In this document: positions 21,844 to 31,901 of the stretch, one piece after another
Position numbering within the stretch: the first letter of the stretch is position 1
Layout: every line of letters begins with the position of its first letter
Origin: Hyaloraphidium curvatum
Taxonomy: Eukaryota > Monoblepharomycota > Hyaloraphidiomycetes > Hyaloraphidiales > Hyaloraphidiaceae
Assembly (NCBI GenBank): GCA_025558095.1
Contig: JAIVFI010000012.1
Span: forward strand, 186,001 to 250,000
Reading direction: 5' to 3'
Length of the DNA stretch: 64,000 bases
Notes under the pieces: generated by a model
Databases searched by the model: none
What the model was told of the DNA's origin: nothing
What the model saw: the letters and a program-made list of their open reading frames with translations, nothing else
Made by a program: the position numbers and the translations under genes

Positions 21844-24156
21844 TCAAGACTCGTCCAGGAGCATGCTGTCCAAACCGTCCAGCTCTGCCTTGAGCTCCCC
21901 GTTCTCCCTCTGGAGTTCATCGTTCCTCGCCACCAGCACGTTGTTTGCCCATTCCAGCTGCCGCGCGCGTTCGATTCCGGCGCGGGCTTCCGTTTCCCTC
22001 GCCTGGGCCTCGGCCAGCTGCGCGCGAAGGTGCGTGCGTTCGGCTTCCAACGCCTTGCGCTCCTCCTCGTGCTTCCGCAGCCGGTCCGAGAGGATCTGCT
22101 GCCTCGATCGCGCGTGCTGCGACGGAGAAGACGGGGAATCGTGCTCCTGGATCCCAGACTGGGAGGCGTGCGCCACAGTCTGCTGGCTGGCGGAGTCGTC
22201 GACCCGGTGATAGGCGCCTTCACCAGATTGTGGCTTTCCATCACCTTCTCCATCGGCGACACCTGCGCCTGCCGGCCTCGCGCCCGAAGTTTCCTCGCGA
22301 CCGCCCGATCCGGAATTAGCAGCATCGAGCGGCTCGACTGATTGGGCCGCGGTGCCGCCCCTTTCGGCCCGGGATTCCGTGAGCGTGTCGAACTCGATCG
22401 GGGTCTCGTCGATCATGTCGCGGGCGGGCAGCTCGGGCTCCGAAGGCTCGAGCTCGTCCTCTTCTTCCTCCTCATCGGCTTCGCGGGATCCAGGCTCCGA
22501 GGGGACGGCAGTAAGATCTCGTCGCGCAGAAGGCGCCCCGTCCGGCCTTCCGGTCGAGACCACGGGTCCCTTCTCGTTGTCGCCCACGACGTCCACGCGG
22601 GCCGCCTTGCTCGTAGGGGCGACCTCCACCGCTTCATCGTCCGAATCAGACTCGGATTTGACGCCTCGTTTCCGGCGCGCCGGCACGACGGCGCGCTTCC
22701 CGACCCGGACGCCGCCTTCCGGGTCCGACCCGTCCGATTCCGACTCCGACTCGCTCTTGGCGGCCCTTTTCGCATTCTTCCGGCGCGCGCTTCTCCTCTG
22801 GTCCCGCGTCGCGAAGTACTCCTCGTCGCTGGTCCCGTCCGGATCCCACACGCTCGAGCTCTGGTCGCTCGCTTCTGCGTTCTCGGCGCCATGGCTGCCA
22901 GACTTGGAGACGCCTTCGTCCGAATCCGAATCGTCCCATGGAGGCGGCCGGAACGGACCGTCGTCTTCCGCAGCCGGTCCGTGCCCGTCGGGGTCAGCCT
23001 TGATCCCGCTGCGGCTCCCCGTGATGCCCCGCATGCGCAACCCTTCAGAAACGATGGCGGCAGCTTCGCTGTTGGCGTGGAAGAGGTCCTCGATCACCGC
23101 CTTGCCCGGCTTCCTCCCTTCGCGGTCGCCGATCGTGACGTCGACGACGTAGCTGGAGCTCGCCGGCATGCGGGCGGCGTTCATCGCCCTCAGAACGTCG
23201 AGCCGGTTGCGGGCCGCGGCAAAGTAGTAGGCGGTCCGCCCGAACGAATCGCGCATGTTCGGGTCGAGGCCAGGATGCTTGAGCAGCAGCTCGACGCCCT
23301 CGAGAAAACCCGCGTAGCAGGCTGCCATGAGGGCCGTGCAGCCCCGCTCGTCGGTGCGATTTGGACTGCTGCTCAGCTTGAAGAACCTGATCGCCGCGGG
23401 GAGATCCTTGCCCAGCATCACGTCGATCGCACCGCGCACGTCATAGGTGTCGTCGTCGTCGCCCCTTTTTGGTGCATGATGCTCCCGTGGCTGCGGATTC
23501 GTCTCCGAGATAATCACGGCAGTGGCCTCCTGCGCCGCGGCTGACAGCTCGGCTTCGAGACCAGCGCCCTTGATCAGGTCCAGGATCTCCTTCGACGGCC
23601 GTGTGAAAGGATCGACGTTCAGGTTCGCCCGGTGTCCGACATCGAACGCTGAATCTTTCCGGACCGTGATGAGGTCCTTGACGATATGGACCCGGTTGTA
23701 CAGCGCCGCATAGTCCGCGGCCGTGCGCCCGTACGCGTTCTCCCACGTCTCGGTGAAGGTCTGCTCCGTGGGCGCCTTGCACTTGCCCCCTTCGCGCTTC
23801 CTCGCGGCTTTGGCGAGCCGCTCGTTGTCCGAGTGCCCGATGAGCAACCGGTAGAGCTCCCACTTGCCCGCGGCGCACACGAGCTGGAGAGGCGTCAAGC
23901 CGCCACGGTCGCGTTCGTGGGTCTGGTTGACGTCCAAAAGAGCGCCGTACTTGAGAAGAAGGCGGACAATCTCCTTTTCGTTGTAAAGACAAGCCCAGTA
24001 AAGAAGGGAATCACCAAAGACGCCGTCGTCCACGTTCACGTCGATTCGAGGCATCGTGATCCGCGGCCGGAGGAGCTTCCGTAGCTGGCGCTGCACGGCT
24101 GGGGCGTTGCCATTGATGCAGTCATAAAAGAACTGCACCGACGCCTGGTTCGGCAT
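21844..24156 (-). CDS. Ankyrin-repeat protein with acidic linker and coiled-coil tail
   Basis: 770 residues from ATG 24156 (MPNQASVQFFYDCINGN). An in-frame ATG at 24303 lies inside the neighbouring synthetase exon and is not preferred. Ankyrin-type repeats occupy the N-terminal half: FGDSLLYWACLYNEKEIVRL, GGLTPLQLVCAAGKWELYRL, AYGRTAADYAALYNRVHIV, RGCTALMAACYAGFLEGVEL, FGRTAYYFAAARNRLDVL. Then comes a long acidic/Ser/Arg-rich linker (KSESESESDGSDPEGG, EADEEEEEDELEPSEPE) with basic patches typical of nuclear proteins. The final 85 residues are a coiled coil starting ARSRQQILSDRLRKHEEE and ending ELKAELDGLDSMLLDES. That C-terminal module is homologous to the tail of the RGG-rich protein at 31902-32594. 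Single exon. A scaffold role is inference. Confidence 0.8.
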   Translation of the reverse strand: MPNQASVQFFYDCINGNAPAVQRQLRKLLRPRITMPRIDVNVDDGVFGDSLLYWACLYNEKEIVRLLLKYGALLDVNQTHERDRGGLTPLQLVCAAGKWELYRLLIGHSDNERLAKAARKREGGKCKAPTEQTFTETWENAYGRTAADYAALYNRVHIVKDLITVRKDSAFDVGHRANLNVDPFTRPSKEILDLIKGAGLEAELSAAAQEATAVIISETNPQPREHHAPKRGDDDDTYDVRGAIDVMLGKDLPAAIRFFKLSSSPNRTDERGCTALMAACYAGFLEGVELLLKHPGLDPNMRDSFGRTAYYFAAARNRLDVLRAMNAARMPASSSYVVDVTIGDREGRKPGKAVIEDLFHANSEAAAIVSEGLRMRGITGSRSGIKADPDGHGPAAEDDGPFRPPPWDDSDSDEGVSKSGSHGAENAEASDQSSSVWDPDGTSDEEYFATRDQRRSARRKNAKRAAKSESESESDGSDPEGGVRVGKRAVVPARRKRGVKSESDSDDEAVEVAPTSKAARVDVVGDNEKGPVVSTGRPDGAPSARRDLTAVPSEPGSREADEEEEEDELEPSEPELPARDMIDETPIEFDTLTESRAERGGTAAQSVEPLDAANSGSGGREETSGARPAGAGVADGEGDGKPQSGEGAYHRVDDSASQQTVAHASQSGIQEHDSPSSPSQHARSRQQILSDRLRKHEEERKALEAERTHLRAQLAEAQARETEARAGIERARQLEWANNVLVARNDELQRENGELKAELDGLDSMLLDES

Positions 24157-24264
24157 GTCGCCGGAGCCGGAGCCCTTCGGGGTTTGCGGTGAGGTGGCGG
24201 TAGGGAACTTCTGGCGTGGTGACTCACCACGCGCAAGTCCGGAAGTCTGCAAAAGCTTCCCACC

Positions 24265-26619
24265 ATGACGTCCGCGGTCAAGTTCCCCCAGATCGGGCTC
24301 CACTCCGCTTCCCTCCAGAGCCCCGAGGAGTTCTGGGGCGAGCAGGCCAAGAACATCGACTGGTTCGTGCCACCCAAGAGGATCCTGACGCCGGGGAACG
24401 AGTCGCCCGACGGCCGCTGGAAGTGGTTCGACGGCGGGAAGGTGGGCAGCCGTCTTTGTCCGACCATGGCGCTGGATCGCTGAGTTCCTCCTTCACCGAC
24501 CCCACCACCCTCTCGCCCTGTTGGTTTTTCTCCTATTGATTGAACTGATCTTCTGTGCCACCTTGGGCGTCCTGAATAGCTCAACACCGCCTGGAACTGC
24601 GTCGGCCGCCACGTCAAGGCCGGCCGCGGCGACAACGTGGCCATCATCTACGATTCGGCCTACACCAACACCCGCAAGCGTCTGACCTACGCCCAGCTCG
24701 AGAAGGAGGTCGACGCCGTCGCCGCCATGTTCCAGGAGCACGGCGTCAAGAAGGGCGACCGCGTGATCATCTACTTCCCCATGCTGGTCGAGGGCTTCCT
24801 CTGCATGCTCGCCTGCGCCAAGCTGGGCGCGGTGCACTCGGTCGTCTTCGGCGGCTTCTCCCCCGCGGAGCTGGCGAAGCGGATCGACGACAGCAAGCCC
24901 GTGCTGTTGGTCCACGCGTCGTGCGGCATCGAGCCCAACCGCGTGATCCCGTACAAGCCGCTCGTCGACGAGGCGCTCCAGGCGAGCAAGCACAAGCCGC
25001 GGAAGGTCATCGTGTTCCAGCGGCCGCAGGTGCCGGCGCCGGTGGACCCCTCGAGGGGGGAGTCGGAGTGGCAGGTGGAGATCAAGAAGATCAAGGCCGC
25101 CGGCAAGACCGTCCCCTACGTTCCCGTCGACGCCGAGGATCCGCTCTACATTCTGTACACCTCGGGCACCACCGGGCAGGTGGGGATCTCACTATCCGTC
25201 TGCTCGTTGCTTTTCTGACTGGATCAAACACCCGTCCAGCCCAAGGGTGTCGTCCGCAGCAACGGCGGCCACGCGGTCGCGCTGTACTTCACCGGCCGCC
25301 ACTTCCTCAACGTCGGCCCCGGCGACGTCATGTTCTCGGCCGCCGACATCGGCTGGGCGGTCGGCCACTCGATCGGCATCTGCGCACCGACCCTGGCGGG
25401 CGCGACGACCATCGTCTACGAGGGAAAGCCGATCACGCCCGACCCGGGCGCCTTCTGGCGGATTGTCGAGGAGCACCAGGTCAAGACCATGTTGTGGGTG
25501 TTGCTAAATCTCTCCGCCTTCCGGACTTTCGCTGACCCGGCATCATATCCGCCCAGCACCGCCCCCACGGCTCTCCGCTCGCTCAAGGCCGCCGACCCGA
25601 CGGACCACTACGTGCGCATGCACGACATCACCTCGCTCAAGGCCCTCTTCCTCGCCGGCGAGCGCTGCGACACCGACTCGGCCACGCACTACTCCCGCGT
25701 CCTCGGCGTGCCCGTGATCGACAACTGGTGGCAGACCGAGACCGGCTGGCCTATCAGCGGCATCTGCACTGGCCTCTCGCAGGACGGATCGTACAGGAAC
25801 CTGCCCATCCAGGTTGGGTCCGCGGGGCTGCCGATGCCTGGATGGAAGGTGAAGGTGATCAAGCCCAAGCTCGACGAGGCAGGCGAGGTGTGCGAGGGCG
25901 AGTTTGTGCCCGCGGCGGCCGTGGAGCTGGGAAGTATCGTGATCGAGCTGCCGCTGCCTCCTGGCGCCTTCAGAACGTTGTGGGAGGTGTGTTTGACTTC
26001 ATGCATTCCTTCCGTCAAGACAGACTGACGTCAAGTCTTCCAGAACGACGCTGGCTTCAACAAGTCGTATCTGCGGGCTACTACGATACCACGGACGCCG
26101 GCCTGATTGACGAGCACAACTACATCCATGTTTTGGGCCGCACCGACGATGTCATCAACGTCGCTGGCCACCGCCTCAGCACCGGACAGATGGAGGAGGT
26201 GGTGTCGGAGCATCCGACTGTGGCCGAGTGCGCCGTGATCGGTGTGTTGAACGACATGAAGGGCGAGGTGCCGCTCGCGTTCGTGGTCCTCAAGTCTGGA
26301 TCGGACGTGACGCCCAAGCGGATCGAGGAGGAGCTGATCCGGACGATCCACAACTCGATCGGGCCTTTTGCGTGCTTCCAGAAGGTGCACGTCGTGGACA
26401 AGCTGCCCAAGACGCGGTCGGGCAAAGGTGCGCGGCGACATTCGGCATTCGTGCCAGCCGGTCGACCTTTTCTGACCTTGATCGCCCGCAGTTCTCCGTA
26501 GGACGCTCCGGGACATCGTTGCGGGACGCAAATACACCGTTCCGGGCACTATCGAGGACGCCACCATCCTGGACACGCTTGAGAAGAGCTTCGGGCCGCA
26601 GCCGACTGCCCGGTTGTAG
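24265..26619 (+). CDS. Propionyl/acetyl-CoA synthetase copy 2, probably frameshifted
   Basis: Inverted near-identical copy of the gene at 13930-16351, with the same exon pattern. Starts at 24265 (MTSAVKFPQIG) and carries SPEEFWGEQAKNIDWF, the TSGTTGQPKGVV loop, DIGWAVGHS, NWWQTETGWP, GRTDDVINVAGHRLS, LPKTRSGK and the same last junction GK|VLRRTLRD, stop 26617-26619. The second and third introns differ from copy 1 at only a few bases, whereas the first and last introns are well diverged. Relative to copy 1, about 10 nt are missing where copy 1 encodes QRFPG (near 26073). Reading on in the normal frame then meets a stop within about 10 codons. An alternative donor/acceptor pair (exon ...EV|LPERRW) would reopen the frame but replace the conserved NDAGFNKSYL segment. 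Likely a recent duplicate losing function. Confidence 0.75.
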
Positions 26620-26984
26620 ATCGGGACTGTCTTGAAAGTCGTAGTGGCTCGCTGCCTGTAAGCATTTATCCTAATCGACGGACGCCGACCTTTGGCGCGA
26701 TTACCCGGTGGCGTCGAGGCGTCGATTCGGTTTGGTAAGGCTCGTGCGGGTAAACAGCGCGGCCAGCCGATAAACAGACCCGTGCACCTTCCGCCTCACG
26801 GAAGAACAGCGTACCAGGCACCCGACGAGGTCGTCGGCGAGCGTTTGGCTCCTCTCGACCCGCCTGTTCGCTCGCAAGTGAAAGAGATTCGCCAGTGTTC
26901 GGTCGTGAGCGCGACGCGACTCAAGAGGACAGAGTCCGGGAACCGACGGCGCCGTTGGCCAGCCTAGAAGACACCGGGGACGCC
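26620..26984. other. Intergenic between synthetase copy 2 and small membrane gene
   Basis: No coding signal seen; presumably the 3' region of the synthetase copy and the promoter of the small membrane protein gene. No repeat or RNA gene recognised. Confidence 0.4.
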
Positions 26985-27359
26985 ATGAACACGCTCTTCA
27001 CCATCGATGGCGCCGCCTTCGTCGCGATCGGACTCGTTGTGCTCGCTACGCCAAGCCCGCAACCGGCACTGACGCGCAAGGTGGACGACGTGGCGCTTCT
27101 CCCCTTCATACACACGCGGAGGCTGCTGGCGTCCCAGTTCATCGGCAACGGGCTCCTCGCGCTCGTTGCCGGCACGACGATCACGGACGCGATTTCGCTG
27201 CGCCTCGCTGCCGGCGCGCGTCTAGCGACCATCGGCATCGTGCTCGCCGTCAACGTCACGCAGCTCAGGAGCGGCGCGTGGAACAAGGCGCCTCTGTACT
27301 TTATTGACACCATTCTTACGGCGTTCGCGATCGGTTACGGGATCTTTTTGGTGCGCTGA
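26985..27359 (+). CDS. Small four-helix membrane protein
   Basis: 124 residues from ATG 26985, single exon. Hydropathy by eye gives four membrane helices: IDGAAFVAIGLVVLATPSP (residues about 6-24), LASQFIGNGLLALVAGTTI, ARLATIGIVLAVNVTQL and FIDTILTAFAIGYGIFLV. The size and layout (MNTLFTIDGAAF start) recall small bacterial-type inner-membrane DUF proteins; I do not assign a family. It has codon composition like its neighbours. Function unknown. The frame is also open upstream to 26895, but that part lacks helices and an ATG. Confidence 0.6.
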   Translation: MNTLFTIDGAAFVAIGLVVLATPSPQPALTRKVDDVALLPFIHTRRLLASQFIGNGLLALVAGTTITDAISLRLAAGARLATIGIVLAVNVTQLRSGAWNKAPLYFIDTILTAFAIGYGIFLVR

Positions 27360-27495
27360 ACATGGCGGCGGACGTCGCCTTCTCGCCTTCCTAGGACCGC
27401 CGCCCGGAAGCAGAGAAGTTCTTCGGCCGCATGAATGCTAATGCTCTAGTGCCATGTACAGACCAATCGACAACTTTGCTTTGATCCCAGGATGA

Positions 27496-29633
27496 TCACT
27501 TTGCTAGGATCGTCCTCATCGCGTCCAGCAGCCCCTCCCCGGCCGCGGCGCCCTCTCCCTCGGCCACCGCCCTCCGCCTCCACCCCACCATCTGATCCGG
27601 GCGCACGAGAACCAGGCCGCTCTCCTCGATCCCCGAAACCGCCGCCCACTCCCCCAGCAGGTCGACCATCTCACGCCCGGGCCCGACTACCACAAGCCTG
27701 ACCTCCGACCCCATCTCCTCCGCGGCCTTGCGCACAACGGGGCCCCAGATGGCCTCGCCGCGCAAACCGGTGAACGCCGCGAAGCCGGGCTTGCCAGCGT
27801 GAGTCCCGCAGAGGTCGAGGGTGCTCGTGCGCTTGCCGTCCTTTCCCGCAAAGATCCACGCATGCGGGAGGCGGTGGCCCGGGGCGGTGGTGGCGCGGTA
27901 GTACAGCTCGTCGTCGGCAACCGAAGTCGCGGGGTCAGGGTCCGTGGAGGAGTCGGCGACGACGGCGCAGGACGAGTAGCTCTGCATTGCGTACAAGGTG
28001 AGCTGCGTTCTGATATCGCCTGCGCCGGGTACCCACGTGGTTCATCTCGACGCCCAGGGCGTTGAATTCGTACGTCTTGCCGGCGATCCCCTCCCTGAGC
28101 GCAATCCTGATCGCCTCACCCGCCGCGGATCCCGAGCGGAGCTCCGCCAGGGCGCGGTGCATGTCCTCGCTGCCGAAGCCGTCGCCGACCCCGAGCGCCG
28201 AGAAAATGGGCGCGAACTCGGTGGTCGACTTGTTGGCGCGCGCGACGATCTGCTTGCCCACGGGGGCTCGCTCGGCATCGTATGAACGGAGCAGCGAGGG
28301 GCCAGCCGTGCCCCTGAGAACGAAGGCGAGTTTCCAGGCGAGGTTGTACGAGTCCTGGATCGAGGTGTTGCTGCCGAGCCCGTTGGTGGGCGGGTGACGG
28401 TGCACCGCGTCGCCGCCGCAGAAGACGAGGGGATCGGGGAACTCGGCGGTCGGGGCGGGCACGTAGCTGGCCGCGTGGCAGTCGTTGACCGTCCAGGTCG
28501 ACACGGACTTGATCTTGGCGTCGAGGTCAGGCACGCCGACGAGCTGCCGCACAATAGCGAGCGCCTCGTCGTTAGTGAACTTCTTTCCTTCGGTCGGGCA
28601 GCCCCAGATAACTGTAGGGCGGCGGGCGTCAGAACAAATCAACGCGCCAAGTCCCACAGCTCAAGGCCCACGCATCCACTCGTTCCACGGCCTGACCATC
28701 CTCACCACCCCCATCCCGACGCCCCTGCTCTTGGGATCGGCTTGCGACTGCACGATCCAGTACAGCACCGACGGTCTGTGCGCCACGTAGCGCGACAGGT
28801 CGCACTCGAAGACGACGTTGACGCTCCCCGCGAGCCCCATCTGGCCCTTGAAGGGCAAGCCCGCGTCGACGGCGACCTTGGACCTGGCGCCGTCGGCGCC
28901 GTAGAGGTACCGCGAACGCACGAGGGTGATCCCGGCCTCGGGGTCCGAGGGGTCGGCGGGGACAAGGCGGTTGCGCACGCGGGTGACGACGTGCGGGTAC
29001 GGGTAGTCGGCGGCGGGGAGGCGCTGCTCGTAGGAGAGGTACTCTGTGTTGAACATGGGGATGGTGCCGCGAGTGCAGGCCTGGCCAAAGAGCTGCGGCG
29101 ATGGCGGACAGAGTCAGCTACAGCGGCTTGATGGTCAGCATCGAGCGACCCACGATGGGCTCCATAAGATTCTGCGGCATGTCGCACGGCCTGCACGGGC
29201 TGGCCATCGTGTAGTCGGCGAGCCTGCGCGGGTGCGTGCCCCAGGCCATGATCCGGCCGAGCTCCTCGCCGGCGAGGGAGGTGGCGAAGATGGTGTTGCC
29301 CATAATGTCCTGCGGCGCGGCGTAGAGATTGACCTCGTCCTCGACGCCGAGGTCGCGGAGGACCTCCATGGTCCGCATGTTGGTGATCTGATCGAGGCCG
29401 AGGGGGGAATCGGGGTCGAAGAGGACAGAACAACCGCGGAGACGCAGTGAAACAAGCGCACATGCTCGAATCTACGCGAAACCTACGTGTGCACGGGGCG
29501 TATCGGCAAGCCAGCGGTACTTCGTCACGACGAGGTTCTTCACGCCGTAGGTCGAAAGAGCAAGCCCCATCGCCGCTCCGGCGGGGCCGCTTCCGACGAT
29601 GAGGACATCGGTGTCAATCATGGGGGGGGCCAT
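27496..29633 (-). CDS. TfdB-like FAD-dependent phenol hydroxylase
   Basis: Class A flavoprotein monooxygenase closest in pattern to 2,4-dichlorophenol 6-monooxygenases (TfdB). Exon 1 holds the FAD site DVLIVGSGPAGAAMGLALS and VTKYRWLADTPRAH. It is spliced to ITNMRTMEVLRDLGVEDE, then MGNTIFATSLAGEELGR, MASPCRPCDMPQNLMEPI|LFGQACTRG, LYGADGARSKVAVDAGLPF (the DG motif), RYVAHRPSVLYWIV, VRMVRPWNEW, SVSTWTVND, the second FAD motif GGDAVHRHPPTNGLGSNTSI and YDAERAPVGKQIVARANKS. The C-terminal thioredoxin-like domain follows (SYSSCAVVADSS ... AMRTILAK). Five exons with four GT-AG introns, stop at 27496. ATG 29633 or 29621 start. Predicted to hydroxylate phenols using NADPH and O2. It is divergent from a P450 across a 458-bp gap. 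Confidence 0.9.
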
Positions 29634-30091
29634 TGCCGTCTAGAAATCGAGGAGTGCCGTTTGGGAGTGTTCGCTTCCGGAGTCTCTCGCGCGTCCCTTT
29701 GGCGGTGCGGAGCGGAGGCTGCCTCCCGTAAACAACGGGTCAACACACGACTGGGTGCATCGCCGGGCAGGGAAACCAACGGGTTGGGCGCTTGAGCTCA
29801 ACCAAAGCCCGATGTGAAGTCGGACTTCGCGATTCGCTGTCTCCTGTCTCCCAGAAAGACGCCAAGGAAGTGGAGGCGAAGCATCCTCCTGGGGGACTAC
29901 GGGGGCAAACTCCGCACGGCGGCCACTGATTGGCCACCGGCGCGGGTTTGGGATCCCATGCGGCGGAGCTTTGCCCCCACACCGGGGACCCAAATGGCGC
30001 ATCGCCCCTGGGAGACACGAGCAGCGCATCGCAATTGCATCTCGGGCAGCCGTCGACAACCAACCTCCTGCAGCACGACGCCACCGTCGCC
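29634..30091. promoter_or_regulatory. Bidirectional promoter region, phenol hydroxylase / P450
   Basis: 458 bp between divergent start codons (29633 minus, 30092 plus). Spurious ORFs here lack splice logic. Co-regulation of the two oxygenases is likely from the arrangement; I could not identify a defined operator. Confidence 0.45.
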
Positions 30092-31760
30092 ATGCTCCCC
30101 CTCGTGCTCTCCCTGTTCGCCGCCATCTTCGTAGTGCTGGCCTTCGTGACCCGCACGCGCAACCCAAAGGTCCCCGGCCCGCCGACCTGGCCCATCATCG
30201 GCGCCCTCCCCACCTTCTTCCCCTTCCTGCGCCGCAACCGCCCCAACCTCGGTCTGACCAAGATCGCTCAGGGCTACGGCCCCGTCGCCCGCCTCACCAT
30301 CCCCGGGGGCGACGCCATCATCCTGTCCGACCCTGCCCTCGCTAGGCGTGCGCTCCGCGGGGACGATGGCGGCATCATCAAAGGAGACGAGGTCGAGCAC
30401 GCCATGGTGAGTTTCGCATCGCAGCCGTCGCGGAACCGGCATTGATCCACGGATCGCCTCCTAGGGCGACATCGCGCCTTTTGGGCTCTTCGTCATGGGG
30501 GACGGCCCCAACTGGACCCGCCACCGCAAACGGCTTCAACCCGCCTTCGGTCCCGTGCACCTCCGCAACGCCCTCGTGATCGCCTCGGACATCGCCGACC
30601 GCCTGTACGCCATCTACGACTCCAAGCTCGGCACGCCCGAGGGCGACGCCGGGTTCGACTTCTACAGCGGCGCCACGAGCGCGGTCGCAGACGTCCTCGG
30701 CAGGATGGCCTTCTCGTACGACTTCGGCAACCTCGCGGCGATGGTCGACCCCTCCAACCCCCGGGAGACGTACAACAACCTCGAGGCGCTCCTCGAGGTC
30801 TTCTCGAACCGCATCTTCGGCGTCCCGCGGCCCTTCTGGAACCTCGCCGGCCTCGGCACCGAGAAGGTCAAGCCTATCACGGCCAAGGTGCGCGCGGTGG
30901 TCGACGCCGTGATCGAGGCGCGGAAGCAGGCCAAGACCGGCGGAAAGGAGCGGTCCGAGAGGGAGTTGGACGTGCTGGACAGGCTGATGGCGCAGACCGC
31001 GGACGGCGAGGCGGCCTTCACCCAGCCCGAGATCGTCGACGAGGTGCTTGCCTTCTACATGGCTGGTACGTCTTGCTGCCTTGCCTGCGATTTGGCTTCC
31101 TCTGATCGCTCCCGATCCATAGGCCAGGACGCCATGGCCAACGCTCTCGTCTGGTTCCTTTACGCCCTGTCCGAGAACCCCGCGGAGCAGGACAAGATCT
31201 GCGAAGAAGTCGCTCGCGTCGTCGCCGACCCCACCGGCAAGCCGACCTACGACGAGCTCGCCGAGCTTCGGTGGGCACTGCTCGTGATTCGACGCGCATT
31301 CGCAGTGCTGATCGAAGCGCCCTACAGCTACCTCGAGGCCGCCTTCCGCGAGTCCCTCCGCCTCTACACCACGCTCGCCCAGCCCATGCCCCGCATCGTC
31401 GCCCAGGACACCGAGCTCGGCGGGTACCCCATCAAGGCCGGCACCCTCGTCTTCGTCCTCGTCGGCGCCATGCACGTCGATGGCTCCCTCTGGGCCAACC
31501 CCGAGGCCTACATCCCCGCGCGCTTCCTCTCGGAGGCCAAGGACGGCGAGAAGGCCGGCGCCTCGGCCTTCCTGCCCTTTTCTGACGGGCCGCACCAGTG
31601 CCCCGGGATGAGGCTGGCGTACCTCGAGGCCAAGGCGTTCGTGGCGCCGCTGATGCGGAGGTACAGGGTGCACCTGGTGCCGGGGCAGGACCTGGAGCCG
31701 GTGGAGGCCATCAGCACGGGACTGAGGAAGGGGTTGAAGCTGCGCTTGGAGAGGAGGTGA
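30092..31760 (+). CDS. Cytochrome P450 monooxygenase
   Basis: Microsomal P450 with an N-terminal anchor (VLSLFAAIFVVLAFV) and Pro-rich hinge KVPGPPTWPIIGALP. Intron 1 is 30407-30464 (58 nt); others lie near 31066-31122 and 31272-31316. Landmarks: WTRHRKRLQPAF (C-helix), an I-helix AGQDAMANALVWFLYAL, K-helix ExxR in LEAAFRESLRLY, a meander region with NPEAYIPARF, and the haem ligand loop FSDGPHQCPGMRLAYLEAKA. The I-helix lacks the usual threonine after Asp (AGxDTT is expected, AGQDAM is seen), which may alter O2 activation or indicate an unusual P450. Ends at TGA 31758-31760. It sits in a group with a phenol hydroxylase, a BVMO and a GST-like gene, so xenobiotic or aromatic metabolism is a reasonable inference. 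Confidence 0.9.
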
Positions 31761-31901
31761 GCCGAAAGGCTGCATGGTGGTCGCGTAGTGGTTTCGCGTT
31801 CCGGTTTATGCGCGTCTTGGACGAACGTTAGAGTGAAGTCGTGCGAAAAAGAACTTCTCGTTCATTCCGTTCAAAGACGCCCATTGCTTACAGTCCCGAG
31901 G

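Noticed and set aside
24157-24303. N-terminal extension of the ankyrin protein from 24303
   Set aside because: It lies antisense within exon 1 of synthetase copy 2 and has no ankyrin-like or conserved sequence; ATG 24156 is adequate.
30378-31775. A 465-codon minus-strand ORF over the P450
   Set aside because: Shadow of the P450, whose motifs and splice sites are clear on the plus strand.
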